Assembly (NCBI GenBank): GCA_004214185.1
Contig: SGZG01000008.1
Location: 1-42,841 of the forward strand
DNA length: 42,841 bases
Origin: Flavobacteriales bacterium
GTDB lineage: Bacteria; Bacteroidota; Bacteroidia; Flavobacteriales; Flavobacteriaceae
Reading direction: 5' to 3'
The position numbers and the translations under genes are program-made. This document shows positions 7,468-16,223 of this stretch, piece after piece. How positions within the stretch are numbered: position 1 is the stretch's first letter; the number at the start of each line of letters is the position of its first letter. The notes under the pieces were generated by a model. The model had not been told where the DNA came from. It saw nothing but the letters and a program-made list of their open reading frames with translations, and did no database searches.

Positions 7468-8478
7468 TTATTTGTTGTTGTATTTATTTTTAATTACTTC
7501 AAATGTTTTCTTTTTGTTTCTTTCAATATCTACAATTCCCCAATATTCTTCATTTGGAGCTCCGTCATATGGAACTCCGATACTATTTGGAGCCCATCCA
7601 CCAACATCTTGTTTATCAGGGTTTCCAGCTTTCCATAAACCATCAATAAATTGAAATATTAAAACACCTGATACTTTGTCCGAGTTATTAAATACAGCAT
7701 CAATAATTTTTGCATTTGCATCGGCTTGAGCAACTTGATTTTCTCCTTGTGAATAACCGTATTTTTCAATAGTCATATAACTGTCACTTCCTGCTTCAGA
7801 AAGATATAACGGTTTGTCACTTATTTTTACCCATTCTTTAAGTAGTTCAGTTGGATCGTCCCATCGATAAACGTTAATTCCCCAAGCATCTAAATTATCA
7901 AGCTTTCCTATGAGAGATTTTTCAGGTATTTCTCCGTGTGCAGTTGTAACAGGTTTAGATTTATCTATTTGTTTAATTTTTAAAGCTGCTACATTTAGAG
8001 CATCATACCAATTATTGATATCTCCTTCAAACCACTCAGAATGATAGTTGTATTCATTTCCTAATTCCCAAAATAATATAGCATTATGGTTTTTATATTT
8101 TTGAACATAATTTGTAAAAGAGCCCGTAAGGATATCGTAATATCCATCTTGGTTGTAGCCAAATCCTATAATAACTTTTATTCCCGCATCATCTATTTTA
8201 TTGAGGACGGAAATGTTATCAATAGGAGAATAAACACGAATTGTATTAATTCCTGCCTCTTTCATTAATTTTAAATCCTTATCAATATTATTGAAACTTC
8301 TTTTCTCAGTGCCTATTGGTACAGGATCGTAGCAAACACCCTTTATAAAATATTGTTTGTCATTAATTAGAATAGTCCTGTTTTTAATAGAAATAAGATC
8401 ATTGTTATTATAATCATAAAAATTCCAACCAATAGCAAAAATTAAAAGGATTACAAGAAGAGAATATCTTAATTTCAT
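7468..8478 (-). CDS. Membrane-anchored GH2/GH5-like TIM-barrel glycosidase, subfamily unclear
   Basis: This is a 336-residue protein with a hydrophobic N-terminal segment (residues 5-19, no good cleavage or lipobox), so it is probably signal-anchored facing the periplasm. The barrel begins with NRTILINDKQYFIKGVCYD, a strand pattern seen at the start of GH2 catalytic domains (PF02836). It continues with AGINTIRVYS, the acid/base motif FWELGNEYN (Glu142) and the nucleophile motif LYLSEAGS (Glu228). These are clan GH-A retaining residues. The sandwich domains of true GH2 enzymes are absent, and I cannot place it in a numbered family. Its operon position between a GH17 and a GH30 lipoprotein gene points to beta-glucan, possibly beta-1,3 or beta-1,6 links. 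Confidence 0.72.
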   Translation of the reverse strand: MKLRYSLLVILLIFAIGWNFYDYNNNDLISIKNRTILINDKQYFIKGVCYDPVPIGTEKRSFNNIDKDLKLMKEAGINTIRVYSPIDNISVLNKIDDAGIKVIIGFGYNQDGYYDILTGSFTNYVQKYKNHNAILFWELGNEYNYHSEWFEGDINNWYDALNVAALKIKQIDKSKPVTTAHGEIPEKSLIGKLDNLDAWGINVYRWDDPTELLKEWVKISDKPLYLSEAGSDSYMTIEKYGYSQGENQVAQADANAKIIDAVFNNSDKVSGVLIFQFIDGLWKAGNPDKQDVGGWAPNSIGVPYDGAPNEEYWGIVDIERNKKKTFEVIKNKYNNK

Positions 8479-8481
8479 TGT

Positions 8482-9780
8482 TTATTCATTTATTGGTGGA
8501 GTTAGAATACTATTAAATAAAGTTTCACTGTTACCATTAAAGGTTTTTAATATTGAATTGCCATTTCTTGTTAGTCCATTAAAATCTCCACTATCAACAT
8601 TTTTCCATAGAGCATACTTTGCTTTTCCATCAACAGTAAACAATCCAAAATGATTTTCTGATCCATTAGTATTTCCTGTAGAATCTTTCCATGGTTCATC
8701 AAATGCTTCAAAATAAAAACAACTTATTTTTTCTTCTTGAGTCCATTTTCTTACTTTCTCAAAAAACAATGCTTGCTTGTACTCATCCGCTGCGTGACTT
8801 CCTTGCTCTCCATACAATTCATTAGAAACAGTGGACCAACCCAACTCACCAATGTGTACCTGTTTATCTACACCAATTTTTCTTAAATAATTTTTTACAC
8901 TTTTATATTGAGAAACTGTGTATTCAAAAGAATTTTCCATTGACTTATTTATGATTTCTAAATCAGAAAATTTATTTTTAAGGTCTTTATTAAAATTCCA
9001 AAATGATGGATTGTAATGAGTATCGTGAAATGCGTATGTGTGCATTGAAATAAAGTCAACTGCTTCAATTAAAGCATTTAAATCTTCAGTATGATATGAA
9101 TCGTCACCACCACCCCAAGAAGCGAAATTATCTGAGCTTGTAATCCATAAATTTTCAGGAAGCTTTCTTTGTTTTTTTAAATCCTGAAGGTGATTAACCC
9201 ATTTTAATATAACACCAGGTTTAACATAATAACTCCATGCCCAATTAACCATTGCTTCATTTCCAACTGCAATGATTTTAACAATTTCAGGGTACATGTT
9301 CGCAAGGTTAATTGCTTTTTGTATTTCAATTGCATTAGCAGACTCGTCTTCTTTTTCATGATTAGGACTATCTGTCCAAGCATTTTCACAATCGATCCAT
9401 GCTCCAAGCATGACATACATTTCAAAATTAGAGTCTGTTAGTTTAAGCTCTTTTATAGCTTTTAAAATGTTAGATGCTTGTGGTAATTGTAAATTATAGG
9501 TTCTTAAAATTTTTATTCCTAATGAAGAAAGTATTTTTAAATCTTCTTTGAGTTCATCCATCGTTGGTTGAATATCTCTGGTATTATGTCTATAGCCACC
9601 ATATGAAATTGCTAAATATTTAGGATTATTTAAAATTTCTTTAGCTGTCATTTCTTCATTGTGAATCATTTGATTTTCTGTTGAGTTACATGAAATAAAC
9701 AACCAATAAACCAATAAAGCGATCAGATGAAATCTAATTACTTTATGTTTCGAAAGGTTAATTATTTCTTTTTTTATCAT
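8482..9780 (-). CDS. GH17 lipoprotein, beta-1,3-glucanase-like
   Basis: This is a 432-residue protein. A basic N-region is followed by a hydrophobic stretch and lipobox LFISC (Cys31), predicting a lipoprotein. Catalytic motifs are AVGNEAMVNW (Glu175) and HIGELGWS (Glu312), where the usual TE of GH17 is replaced by GE. FISMHTYAFHD and YFEAFDEPWK correspond to the same blocks in the cytoplasmic GH17 at 2739-3671. The barrel is longer than in its paralogues because of an insert near residues 250-285, and there is a C-terminal tail after residue 395. The start codon overlaps the stop of the phosphorylase gene as ATGA, indicating translational coupling. Its probable role is laminarin or oligosaccharide cleavage outside the cytoplasm. 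Confidence 0.85.
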   Translation of the reverse strand: MIKKEIINLSKHKVIRFHLIALLVYWLFISCNSTENQMIHNEEMTAKEILNNPKYLAISYGGYRHNTRDIQPTMDELKEDLKILSSLGIKILRTYNLQLPQASNILKAIKELKLTDSNFEMYVMLGAWIDCENAWTDSPNHEKEDESANAIEIQKAINLANMYPEIVKIIAVGNEAMVNWAWSYYVKPGVILKWVNHLQDLKKQRKLPENLWITSSDNFASWGGGDDSYHTEDLNALIEAVDFISMHTYAFHDTHYNPSFWNFNKDLKNKFSDLEIINKSMENSFEYTVSQYKSVKNYLRKIGVDKQVHIGELGWSTVSNELYGEQGSHAADEYKQALFFEKVRKWTQEEKISCFYFEAFDEPWKDSTGNTNGSENHFGLFTVDGKAKYALWKNVDSGDFNGLTRNGNSILKTFNGNSETLFNSILTPPINE

Positions 9781-12700
9781 ACCCCAATACTTACATTAAT
9801 ATGTTTAATAATATTTTCTCGGTTAAAAATAGATTTACTTGAATCATTATCTAATTCATTACCCTGAACAATTACAGACTTACCATCAATGAAGTTTATA
9901 GTAATGTTTTTGTTACTAGATTTAGAATAAATTATAGGAACTTGACAATAAGTAAAACACAGAGAATCTTTTTTTACTAAAATTTCAGAAAGCTGTTTTG
10001 ATAAATTAACGTATCTAAAAATTTCATCATTTTTTAAAAATTCTTGATCTCTAAGCATAATTGGATTAAAACTTATTAATCCATTATTAACTTCAACACC
10101 AAGTTCACCAAATCTTGAAATCACATCCTCCTTAACTTGTCCAGTCATCCCTGGTTGTTGTGCACCTTTTCCAGCAGGTGTATGAGAATATGGATCAGTT
10201 GGGAAGGCTCCATATAATTCCGGAGATTTATTAACTCCAATACCTTCCAAAATTTCAAAATAGTGATCAAAAAATCTTCCTATTATTCTTTTATCTCCTT
10301 CTTTAATAGCTTTCTTTGTAGTTTCAAGAACTGCTAAAGAAAGTTTTGAAACCATATGCCAATATATTGACCCAAGTCCCTCATATCCAAAGAAAGTTCC
10401 GGATCTTCCTGTGAACTCTTTATGGTTAAATACATCTTCAAAAATTTGTAGAACATTGTTGTATTCCTTTTTTACTAGTTCAGAATATTTTTCAGGTAAT
10501 TGATTTAGCTCGTTCACTAAATTATTGGCATTGTTGAAATCACAATTAAAATGATAAACACCCTCACAATCTTTTGAAATTATTTGTTTATTCCCATCAT
10601 TGACTAATTTGGTTAAAAGATTGGAATTTTTAACTTTTAAAGTTGGAATAGTATTCTTGTCTAAAAACAATCCTAAATCTTTATTTGGATAGAGTATGTA
10701 ACTGTATTGATCTTCTCTAAATAGTTTACTTGACTTGAGTGCATCAAGAACTTCTAAATTTTCTTTTGAATCTAGATATCCAGAACTTAAAACTGCAACT
10801 TGACCTTCAAGCATTTCAGGTAAATATGAAATAGAAATTTCATTATCGTTAATAGTTAAGAGATTGTAAGCATGGTAGAGCTTATCACTTCTTTTATTTG
10901 AATCGATTGAGTGGTCAATATAAATAAGGAGAAGTTTTGTTAAATCTTTGATTTCTTTTATTCCAATTGCTGATTTTATACCAGAAAAACCATTATCATA
11001 TATAGTATTCCTATAATTTGAGCCAGCATGACCTAGCAGGTCAACAATTTTTTTTCTGTCAGAATCAGAAATAGAAGATTCTAAAAGACCTTTATTTTCG
11101 TTAAGAGCTGAATAAATTTCATTGAAAAACTTATTTATCTCAGTAGATACTTCAACCGAAATATAATCAGTTTTCTCAAGAACTGACTTAAAGAAATTCA
11201 CAAATCTTCTTAAATAGTAAAGCGTAACCATTGAAATTCCATTTCCAACCAATGCATTGTTAGCATCATTCCACTCTGGCCTTTGAGTATTCATCCATAT
11301 TCCACCCTCAGGAACAAAATTTGAAACTTTAGCAAGAAGTGTTGCCAATATTTTTTCAATAAAATTTACTCTGTGTATATCTGTATTATTATTATATAGT
11401 AATGATCCGTCAACTCCAATTTCACTTCTTCTTTTATTTATAGTTGATTCACTTTTATGATCATAATCTATAGTGTTTTTGGAATCTTTTAAAATTTCTT
11501 CGTAAGATTTAATCCTGTAAGGAACATTTGCGTAAACAAATAAACTTTTTGAAAAATATTTGTATAGTTTGTTGGGGAAATGACTCTCTATAAACTCTAA
11601 AAACTTCAATAAATATATGATTTGATGGTCACCCCAATAACCAATATAAGACCAAGGGTTATCTGGTTCGATTGTTTCCCAGTCAAATCCATCTTTTGTG
11701 ACTCTGTATGGATTGTATCCATCAAAGGTTGTTGAGTTTAAAAACTTGTGAATCATACCTTCAATAAATTGAGGATAAGAATAGGCCAAAGCCTCCCAGT
11801 TTTGAAAAATATCTCTCCAGTTTCCTTGGTAGTCAAGAATTTTTGATCCATCAATCTCACTTCTTGTATTGATTGAAAACTTATTCCAAGGTCTACTTGG
11901 ATCTCCATGTCTTCTACTAAATTTTAATGGTAAGTACTCAGAGCATAATCTTTTAAAATCATGATTAGAAATATTCTCAGAAATTGATTTTAAATCATGA
12001 AGAGTAAAAATATCTGGAAGATTGTTTAAGGTTTCGTTAAAAGATTGATAAATAAAGGAATTCGCTTTTTTAACATAAGGTAAAAAGTCATTTTTTTCAA
12101 TTTGATAGTTGTCATCAAATATTCCTCCTCTCATGATATTAAACATAGTATTGGAAAAATGTCTAATCATTCTGAGTTTATCATTGGTTAATTGTAACCC
12201 ATCTGAATTTCCTACTAATTCTCTTAAGTTTTTTGAACCAAGAACAATGTCTTCTTTAACTTTTGATTCTAAATCGCTGTCGTTAGATATTGATTTTTTT
12301 AAACTCACAACGTCAGAAATAGTTTGATTGACATTACAAATTACCATCCATTCTTTTGTACTATTTTGATCTAGATCAATAGATTTATTTATAAAATATG
12401 CCCCTTTTTCTGCTTTTATTTTGAATTCATTTTTCAACTTAATTCCTTTTCTGAAATTATTTAGTTGGAGAGATGACAATAGATGTGTTGAATTAGAAAA
12501 TCCTGTTGACCATACCGTATTAACTTTTAACGCTTCGCTGGGCTCAGCTTTATCAACAATAATAGCACTCAAAGAGAATAGTCCTAATTTACTTTTGTTA
12601 TCTAATTCGCATTTTTTGTATGCATCTACAAGATTACTTTGTGCATTCTGAAGTCCCTCCCCAACTCCGTAGGGCAAAATGTTTTGAATGCCATCAAGAA

Positions 12701-13226
12701 GATCAATAGTTATTTGATTGTCACAATTATTTTTTATGAAAGATTTTCTAACAAATCCATATTTATTGCTTGAGTTCCACTGGTAATTGAATTCAATATT
12801 TAAATCATGATTTATTTCTTCAAAAATTATTTTGTTTCCTATTGTGTTTTTATAAATATTTCTTGAAATATTATATATTCCAGAGTATTTTTCTGAGAAG
12901 GGTTCCCATAAATAATTTTTTCCTGATTTTTTAATAATTAAAATTGTTTTACTTCCAGTAGTTTCACTCGATTCAGTTATCTTATCATCAGTGTAATATG
13001 GAAATAAAGCATATTCACTATTTTTTCTTCCTGCAGAGAGACTTCCAGTACTGGAAATAAACATCCAGTGATTTGAATTGCTCACTATGCTCATAAAAAA
13101 TGGACGCATATTGTCCACATTAGATATTTTATAAAAATTTTCGTTTTCAATTTTGATTTGTTTTCCTTCAACTTTTCTTTCATTATTGAATGATTCTAAG
13201 TTTCCAATATGAATCTTTTCTGGCAT
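9777..13226 (-). CDS. GH94-clan glucan phosphorylase, most like GH149 (beta-1,3-glucan phosphorylase)
   Basis: This is a 1149-residue protein without signal peptide, hence cytoplasmic. The N-terminal half is beta-rich (GSLSAGRKNSEYALFPYYTD at 61-80, NILPYGVG near 182-189), as in the sandwich domain of cellobiose-phosphorylase-type enzymes. The (alpha/alpha)6 part includes DYQGNWRDIFQNWEAL at 465-480, YIGYWGDHQ at 527-535 and RPEWNDANNALVG at 649-661. Asp654 in the WND triplet corresponds to the general acid of GH94-type inverting phosphorylases. The length and layout match GH149, which phosphorolyses beta-1,3-gluco-oligosaccharides to glucose-1-phosphate; GH161 is the main alternative. It is the first gene of the operon and is coupled to a GH17 gene. 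No promoter box was found upstream, only the dyad at 13358-13373. Confidence 0.75.
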   Translation of the reverse strand: MPEKIHIGNLESFNNERKVEGKQIKIENENFYKISNVDNMRPFFMSIVSNSNHWMFISSTGSLSAGRKNSEYALFPYYTDDKITESSETTGSKTILIIKKSGKNYLWEPFSEKYSGIYNISRNIYKNTIGNKIIFEEINHDLNIEFNYQWNSSNKYGFVRKSFIKNNCDNQITIDLLDGIQNILPYGVGEGLQNAQSNLVDAYKKCELDNKSKLGLFSLSAIIVDKAEPSEALKVNTVWSTGFSNSTHLLSSLQLNNFRKGIKLKNEFKIKAEKGAYFINKSIDLDQNSTKEWMVICNVNQTISDVVSLKKSISNDSDLESKVKEDIVLGSKNLRELVGNSDGLQLTNDKLRMIRHFSNTMFNIMRGGIFDDNYQIEKNDFLPYVKKANSFIYQSFNETLNNLPDIFTLHDLKSISENISNHDFKRLCSEYLPLKFSRRHGDPSRPWNKFSINTRSEIDGSKILDYQGNWRDIFQNWEALAYSYPQFIEGMIHKFLNSTTFDGYNPYRVTKDGFDWETIEPDNPWSYIGYWGDHQIIYLLKFLEFIESHFPNKLYKYFSKSLFVYANVPYRIKSYEEILKDSKNTIDYDHKSESTINKRRSEIGVDGSLLYNNNTDIHRVNFIEKILATLLAKVSNFVPEGGIWMNTQRPEWNDANNALVGNGISMVTLYYLRRFVNFFKSVLEKTDYISVEVSTEINKFFNEIYSALNENKGLLESSISDSDRKKIVDLLGHAGSNYRNTIYDNGFSGIKSAIGIKEIKDLTKLLLIYIDHSIDSNKRSDKLYHAYNLLTINDNEISISYLPEMLEGQVAVLSSGYLDSKENLEVLDALKSSKLFREDQYSYILYPNKDLGLFLDKNTIPTLKVKNSNLLTKLVNDGNKQIISKDCEGVYHFNCDFNNANNLVNELNQLPEKYSELVKKEYNNVLQIFEDVFNHKEFTGRSGTFFGYEGLGSIYWHMVSKLSLAVLETTKKAIKEGDKRIIGRFFDHYFEILEGIGVNKSPELYGAFPTDPYSHTPAGKGAQQPGMTGQVKEDVISRFGELGVEVNNGLISFNPIMLRDQEFLKNDEIFRYVNLSKQLSEILVKKDSLCFTYCQVPIIYSKSSNKNITINFIDGKSVIVQGNELDNDSSKSIFNRENIIKHINVSIGV

Positions 13227-13357
13227 TTAAATATAATTTAGGTTTTAATAATTGGTTTTAAATGTTGTTTTGTTGTTGTTTAACAAGGTTAAAATCCCTT
13301 ATTTTTCAAATCAATTAAAATTAATTTTAAATAGTAAATCTTTTTCTGATAAAACCT

Positions 13358-13373
13358 TTACATAATTATGTAA
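13358..13373. promoter_or_regulatory. Perfect 16-base palindrome, candidate operator for the glucan operon
   Basis: TTACATAATTATGTAA equals its own reverse complement. It lies 131 bases upstream of the phosphorylase start codon and 300 bases upstream of era. A dimeric regulator site is plausible, but in DNA this AT-rich a chance palindrome cannot be excluded. No regulator gene is adjacent. Confidence 0.35.
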
Positions 13374-13636
13374 GATTTGTCTAGTAGGTATAATTAATTT
13401 CTTCTCTGTAGAATATGTTTTTTATATAAAATGTAATGTTGTATAAATTATTGATGTCTAAGTATTGTATAGGTATTTTTAACAATTTTAAGTTTTTTTT
13501 AATTTTAGTAATAAGTGCTATTTTGTCTTTTTATTAGATAAAAAAGAATTACTTTGTTAATCTTTAATATTTACAAGATTTAGTTTAACGATTTCAAATA
13601 AATTACTGTAATTTTTTATAATATCTTTAAAATTAA

Positions 13637-13666
13637 TTGATATCTAGATTTACAATTATAAATTTG
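13637..13666 (+). promoter_or_regulatory. Bacteroidota-type promoter of era
   Basis: TTG at 13637-13639, 19 bases, then TAAATTTG at 13659-13666 matches the Bacteroidota consensus (-33 TTG or TTTG, -7 TAnnTTTG). Only 7 bases separate the box from the era ATG, so the transcript should have a leader of a few bases or none. Confidence 0.7.
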
Positions 13667-13673
13667 CATGTAA

Positions 13674-14555
13674 ATGCATAGATCAAGTTTTGTAAATATT
13701 ATTGGTAATCCTAATGTTGGAAAATCTTCATTAACCAATGCCTTGATTGGTCAAAAACTTTCAATAATTACATCAAAAGCTCAAACAACTAGGCATAGAA
13801 TTCTTGCCATTTTAAATCATGAAGATTATCAATTGGTAATTTCTGATACACCTGGTGTCATAAAACCATCTCATAAGTTACACAAATCTATGATGGACTT
13901 TGTCTCGTTAACAACTGAAGATGCTGATATTCTTCTATATGTTGTTGAACAAAACGACCACAACCTAAAAGATGAAAAGCTTTTTTCCAAAATCAAAAAC
14001 ATTAAAATTCCAGTTATTTTAGTAATTAATAAAATAGATCTAATTGACCAAGAAAAGTTAAATAATGAATTAAATTTTTGGAATGATAATTTACCTAATG
14101 CCGAAATATGGCCAACATCAGTTAAAGAGTCTTTTAATATAGATAAACTTTTATTTAGACTAATTGAACTAAGTCCAGAATCTCCTCCCTTTTTCCCAAA
14201 AGATCAGCTAACAGATAAAAGTGAAAGGTTTTTTGTGAATGAAATTATTAGAGAGAAAATATTATTAAATTATAAGAAAGAAGTTCCATATTCAGTAGAA
14301 GTTGTGACTGAAGAATTTAAAGAGCAGGAGGAAATAATAAGAATAAGATCTGTTATCAATGTTGAAAGATCAACCCAAAAGGGTATAATAATAGGACATA
14401 AGGGTTCTGCAATTAAAAATTTAGGTACCCAATCAAGAATTGACATAGAAAAGTTTTTTGGAAAAAAAGTTTTTATTGATTTACACGTAAAGGTTAATAA
14501 AAACTGGAGGTCTGATGACAACAAATTAAAAAACTTTGGATATCAGAATAATTAA
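13674..14555 (+). CDS. era: GTPase Era
   Basis: This is a 293-residue GTPase that binds the 3' end of 16S rRNA and assists 30S subunit maturation. Motifs are G1 GNPNVGKS at 11-18, G3 DTPG at 58-61 and G4 NKID at 119-122. A C-terminal KH domain has GHKGSAIKNLG at about 240-250. The length is normal for Era. It is followed after 45 bases by der, another ribosome-assembly GTPase, on the same strand. The start at 13674 is supported by the G1 spacing and the promoter directly upstream. Confidence 0.97.
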   Translation: MHRSSFVNIIGNPNVGKSSLTNALIGQKLSIITSKAQTTRHRILAILNHEDYQLVISDTPGVIKPSHKLHKSMMDFVSLTTEDADILLYVVEQNDHNLKDEKLFSKIKNIKIPVILVINKIDLIDQEKLNNELNFWNDNLPNAEIWPTSVKESFNIDKLLFRLIELSPESPPFFPKDQLTDKSERFFVNEIIREKILLNYKKEVPYSVEVVTEEFKEQEEIIRIRSVINVERSTQKGIIIGHKGSAIKNLGTQSRIDIEKFFGKKVFIDLHVKVNKNWRSDDNKLKNFGYQNN

Positions 14556-14600
14556 TTTTTATAAATAAAAGGTTAGTTTTGTTGGCCTTTAAAAAAAATC

Positions 14601-15905
14601 ATGGGATCAATCGTAGCCATAGTTGGACGTCCAAATGTAGGTAAATCTACTTTTTTTAACAGATTAATTCAGAAGAGAGATGCGATTGTAGATTCTCAAA
14701 GTGGCGTAACTAGAGATCGACATTATGGATATTCGTTTTGGAACGGTAAAGAATTTACAGTAATTGATACTGGCGGATTTATGTTGGGAGGCGAGGACAA
14801 TTTTGAAAAAGAAATTAATTCACAAGTTATTATTGCAATTGAAGAAGCTGATATTGTAGTTTTTGTAGTTGATGTAGAAACAGGTATTAATTCAATGGAT
14901 CTTGAAATTTCAAGACTACTTCACAGATCTGATAAACAAATAATTTTAGCAGTTAATAAAGTAGACAATTCTAAAAGACAGTTAGATTCAACTGAATTCC
15001 ATTCATTAGGTTTTGAAATGATTTTTAATTTTAGTGCAATAAACGGGTCGGGTACTGGAGAACTCTTAGACTGTCTAGTTACATTAATGCCACCTGAATC
15101 TTTAATAGAAAAAGATGATATACCCGGTTTTGCTGTAGTTGGTAGACCAAACGCAGGGAAATCCTCTTTTATCAATGCTCTTCTTGGTCAAGAGAGATAT
15201 GTTGTTAAAGATTTAGCAGGAACCACACGAGATAGTATAGACACTCATTTTAATCGTTTTGGATTTGATTTTAAACTTATTGATACAGCTGGAATAAGAA
15301 AGAAAGCCAAAATTAGTGATGATGTTGAATTTTATTCGGTTGTAAGATCTATCAGAACCATAGAAAATTCTGATGTTTGTTTAATAATTTTTGATGCAAC
15401 TAGATCTTTTGATTCTCAGGTCAAAAATATTTTTTGGTTGGCCGCAAGGAATAATAAAGGAATTGTTATTCTAGTAAATAAGTGGGATTTAGTTGATAAG
15501 CAAACAAATACAATAAAAGCAATTGAACAACAAATTAAAAAAGAAATAGAGCCTTTTTCTGATGTTCCAATTATTTTTATTTCAAGTCTAACGAAACAAA
15601 GAATTTTTAAAGCTATTGAAACTGCAATGACAGTTTATAAAAATAGGTCTAAAAAAATTGTGACCAGAAAATTTAATGATTGCATGCTTCCTATAATAGA
15701 AAAGAACCCTCCTCCTGCATATAAAGGAAAATATGTGAAAATTAAGTTTTGCACACAACTGCCATCATCTTTTCCTCAATTTGCATTTTTTTGCAATCTT
15801 CCCCAATATATTAAAGATCCGTATAAAAGGTTTATAGAAAATAAGATAAGAGAGATTTACGATTTTAGTGGAACACCAATAAGAATATTTTTTAGAAAAA
15901 AATAA
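14601..15905 (+). CDS. der: Ribosome biogenesis GTPase Der (EngA)
   Basis: This is a 434-residue protein with two tandem GTPase domains, the defining feature of Der, which acts in 50S subunit assembly. The first domain has GRPNVGKS at 9-16, DTGG at 56-59 and NKVD at 119-122. The second has GRPNAGKS at 181-188, DTAG at 228-231 and NKWD at 293-296. The C-terminal KH-like domain (about 350-434) ends in TPIRIFFRKK. It probably shares a transcript with era. Its stop codon abuts the stop of the convergent MerR gene with no intervening base. Confidence 0.97.
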   Translation: MGSIVAIVGRPNVGKSTFFNRLIQKRDAIVDSQSGVTRDRHYGYSFWNGKEFTVIDTGGFMLGGEDNFEKEINSQVIIAIEEADIVVFVVDVETGINSMDLEISRLLHRSDKQIILAVNKVDNSKRQLDSTEFHSLGFEMIFNFSAINGSGTGELLDCLVTLMPPESLIEKDDIPGFAVVGRPNAGKSSFINALLGQERYVVKDLAGTTRDSIDTHFNRFGFDFKLIDTAGIRKKAKISDDVEFYSVVRSIRTIENSDVCLIIFDATRSFDSQVKNIFWLAARNNKGIVILVNKWDLVDKQTNTIKAIEQQIKKEIEPFSDVPIIFISSLTKQRIFKAIETAMTVYKNRSKKIVTRKFNDCMLPIIEKNPPPAYKGKYVKIKFCTQLPSSFPQFAFFCNLPQYIKDPYKRFIENKIREIYDFSGTPIRIFFRKK

Positions 15906-16223
15906 TTAGAGCTCTTTTTTGATGTTGATTAGGTTTGCCTTAATTTTTTCTAACTTTTTTATTATCTCAAAATTTTTGTTTAAGATTTTAAGTTGATCTT
16001 TGGCCCCCTCCAAGGTGTAACCTTTTTCTTTAACTAAATGGTGAATGATTTGAAGTTTTTCAATATCAATTGAAGAATATCTTCTAGTTCCCTTGCTATT
16101 TTTTTTTGGATTTAGTTCGTCAAACTCTTTTTCCCAATATCGAATCAAAGAAGCATTAACATTAAAAGCCTTTGAAACTTCTCCAATACCATAATAAAGT
16201 TTGTCAGGAAGATCTAAATGCAT
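15906..16223 (-). CDS. MerR-family transcriptional regulator
   Basis: This is a 105-residue protein. Residues 9-76 form a MerR-type winged helix-turn-helix: YYGIGEVSKAFNVNASLIRYW, then the wing with GTRRYSSIDIEKL and GYTLEGAKDQL. The remaining tail is a short helix rather than a ligand-binding domain, so this is a minimal MerR protein. The start overlaps the stop of the M23 peptidase gene as TAATG, which implies translational coupling. M23-MerR next to alaS is a recurring flavobacterial arrangement (from memory). The target genes are unknown. Confidence 0.9.
   Translation of the reverse strand: MHLDLPDKLYYGIGEVSKAFNVNASLIRYWEKEFDELNPKKNSKGTRRYSSIDIEKLQIIHHLVKEKGYTLEGAKDQLKILNKNFEIIKKLEKIKANLINIKKEL

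Larger units (their letters stand above)
13227..13673. other. Divergent intergenic region between the glucan operon and era
   Basis: This 447-base, very AT-rich region separates the minus-strand operon from plus-strand era. It holds the era promoter (13637-13666) and a 16-base perfect palindrome (13358-13373). I saw no TAnnTTTG box on the minus strand, no small gene and no terminator in it. It is the only place for the operon's control sites unless they lie inside genes. Confidence 0.7.

Noticed and set aside
12109-12651. Plus-strand open frames inside the phosphorylase gene
   Set aside because: They are shadows of the strongly supported minus-strand coding sequence, with low-complexity peptides.
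9777-13226. GH94 cellobiose phosphorylase as the product
   Set aside because: The WND motif fits the clan, but at 1149 residues it is longer than a typical GH94 cellobiose phosphorylase and shorter than a cyclic glucan synthase. The beta-1,3-glucan gene context favours GH149.
13501-13560. CTTTTTA/TAAAAAG inverted repeat near 13525-13550 as a terminator
   Set aside because: It has an AT-only stem with a weak loop, and lies between divergent gene starts where no terminator is needed.
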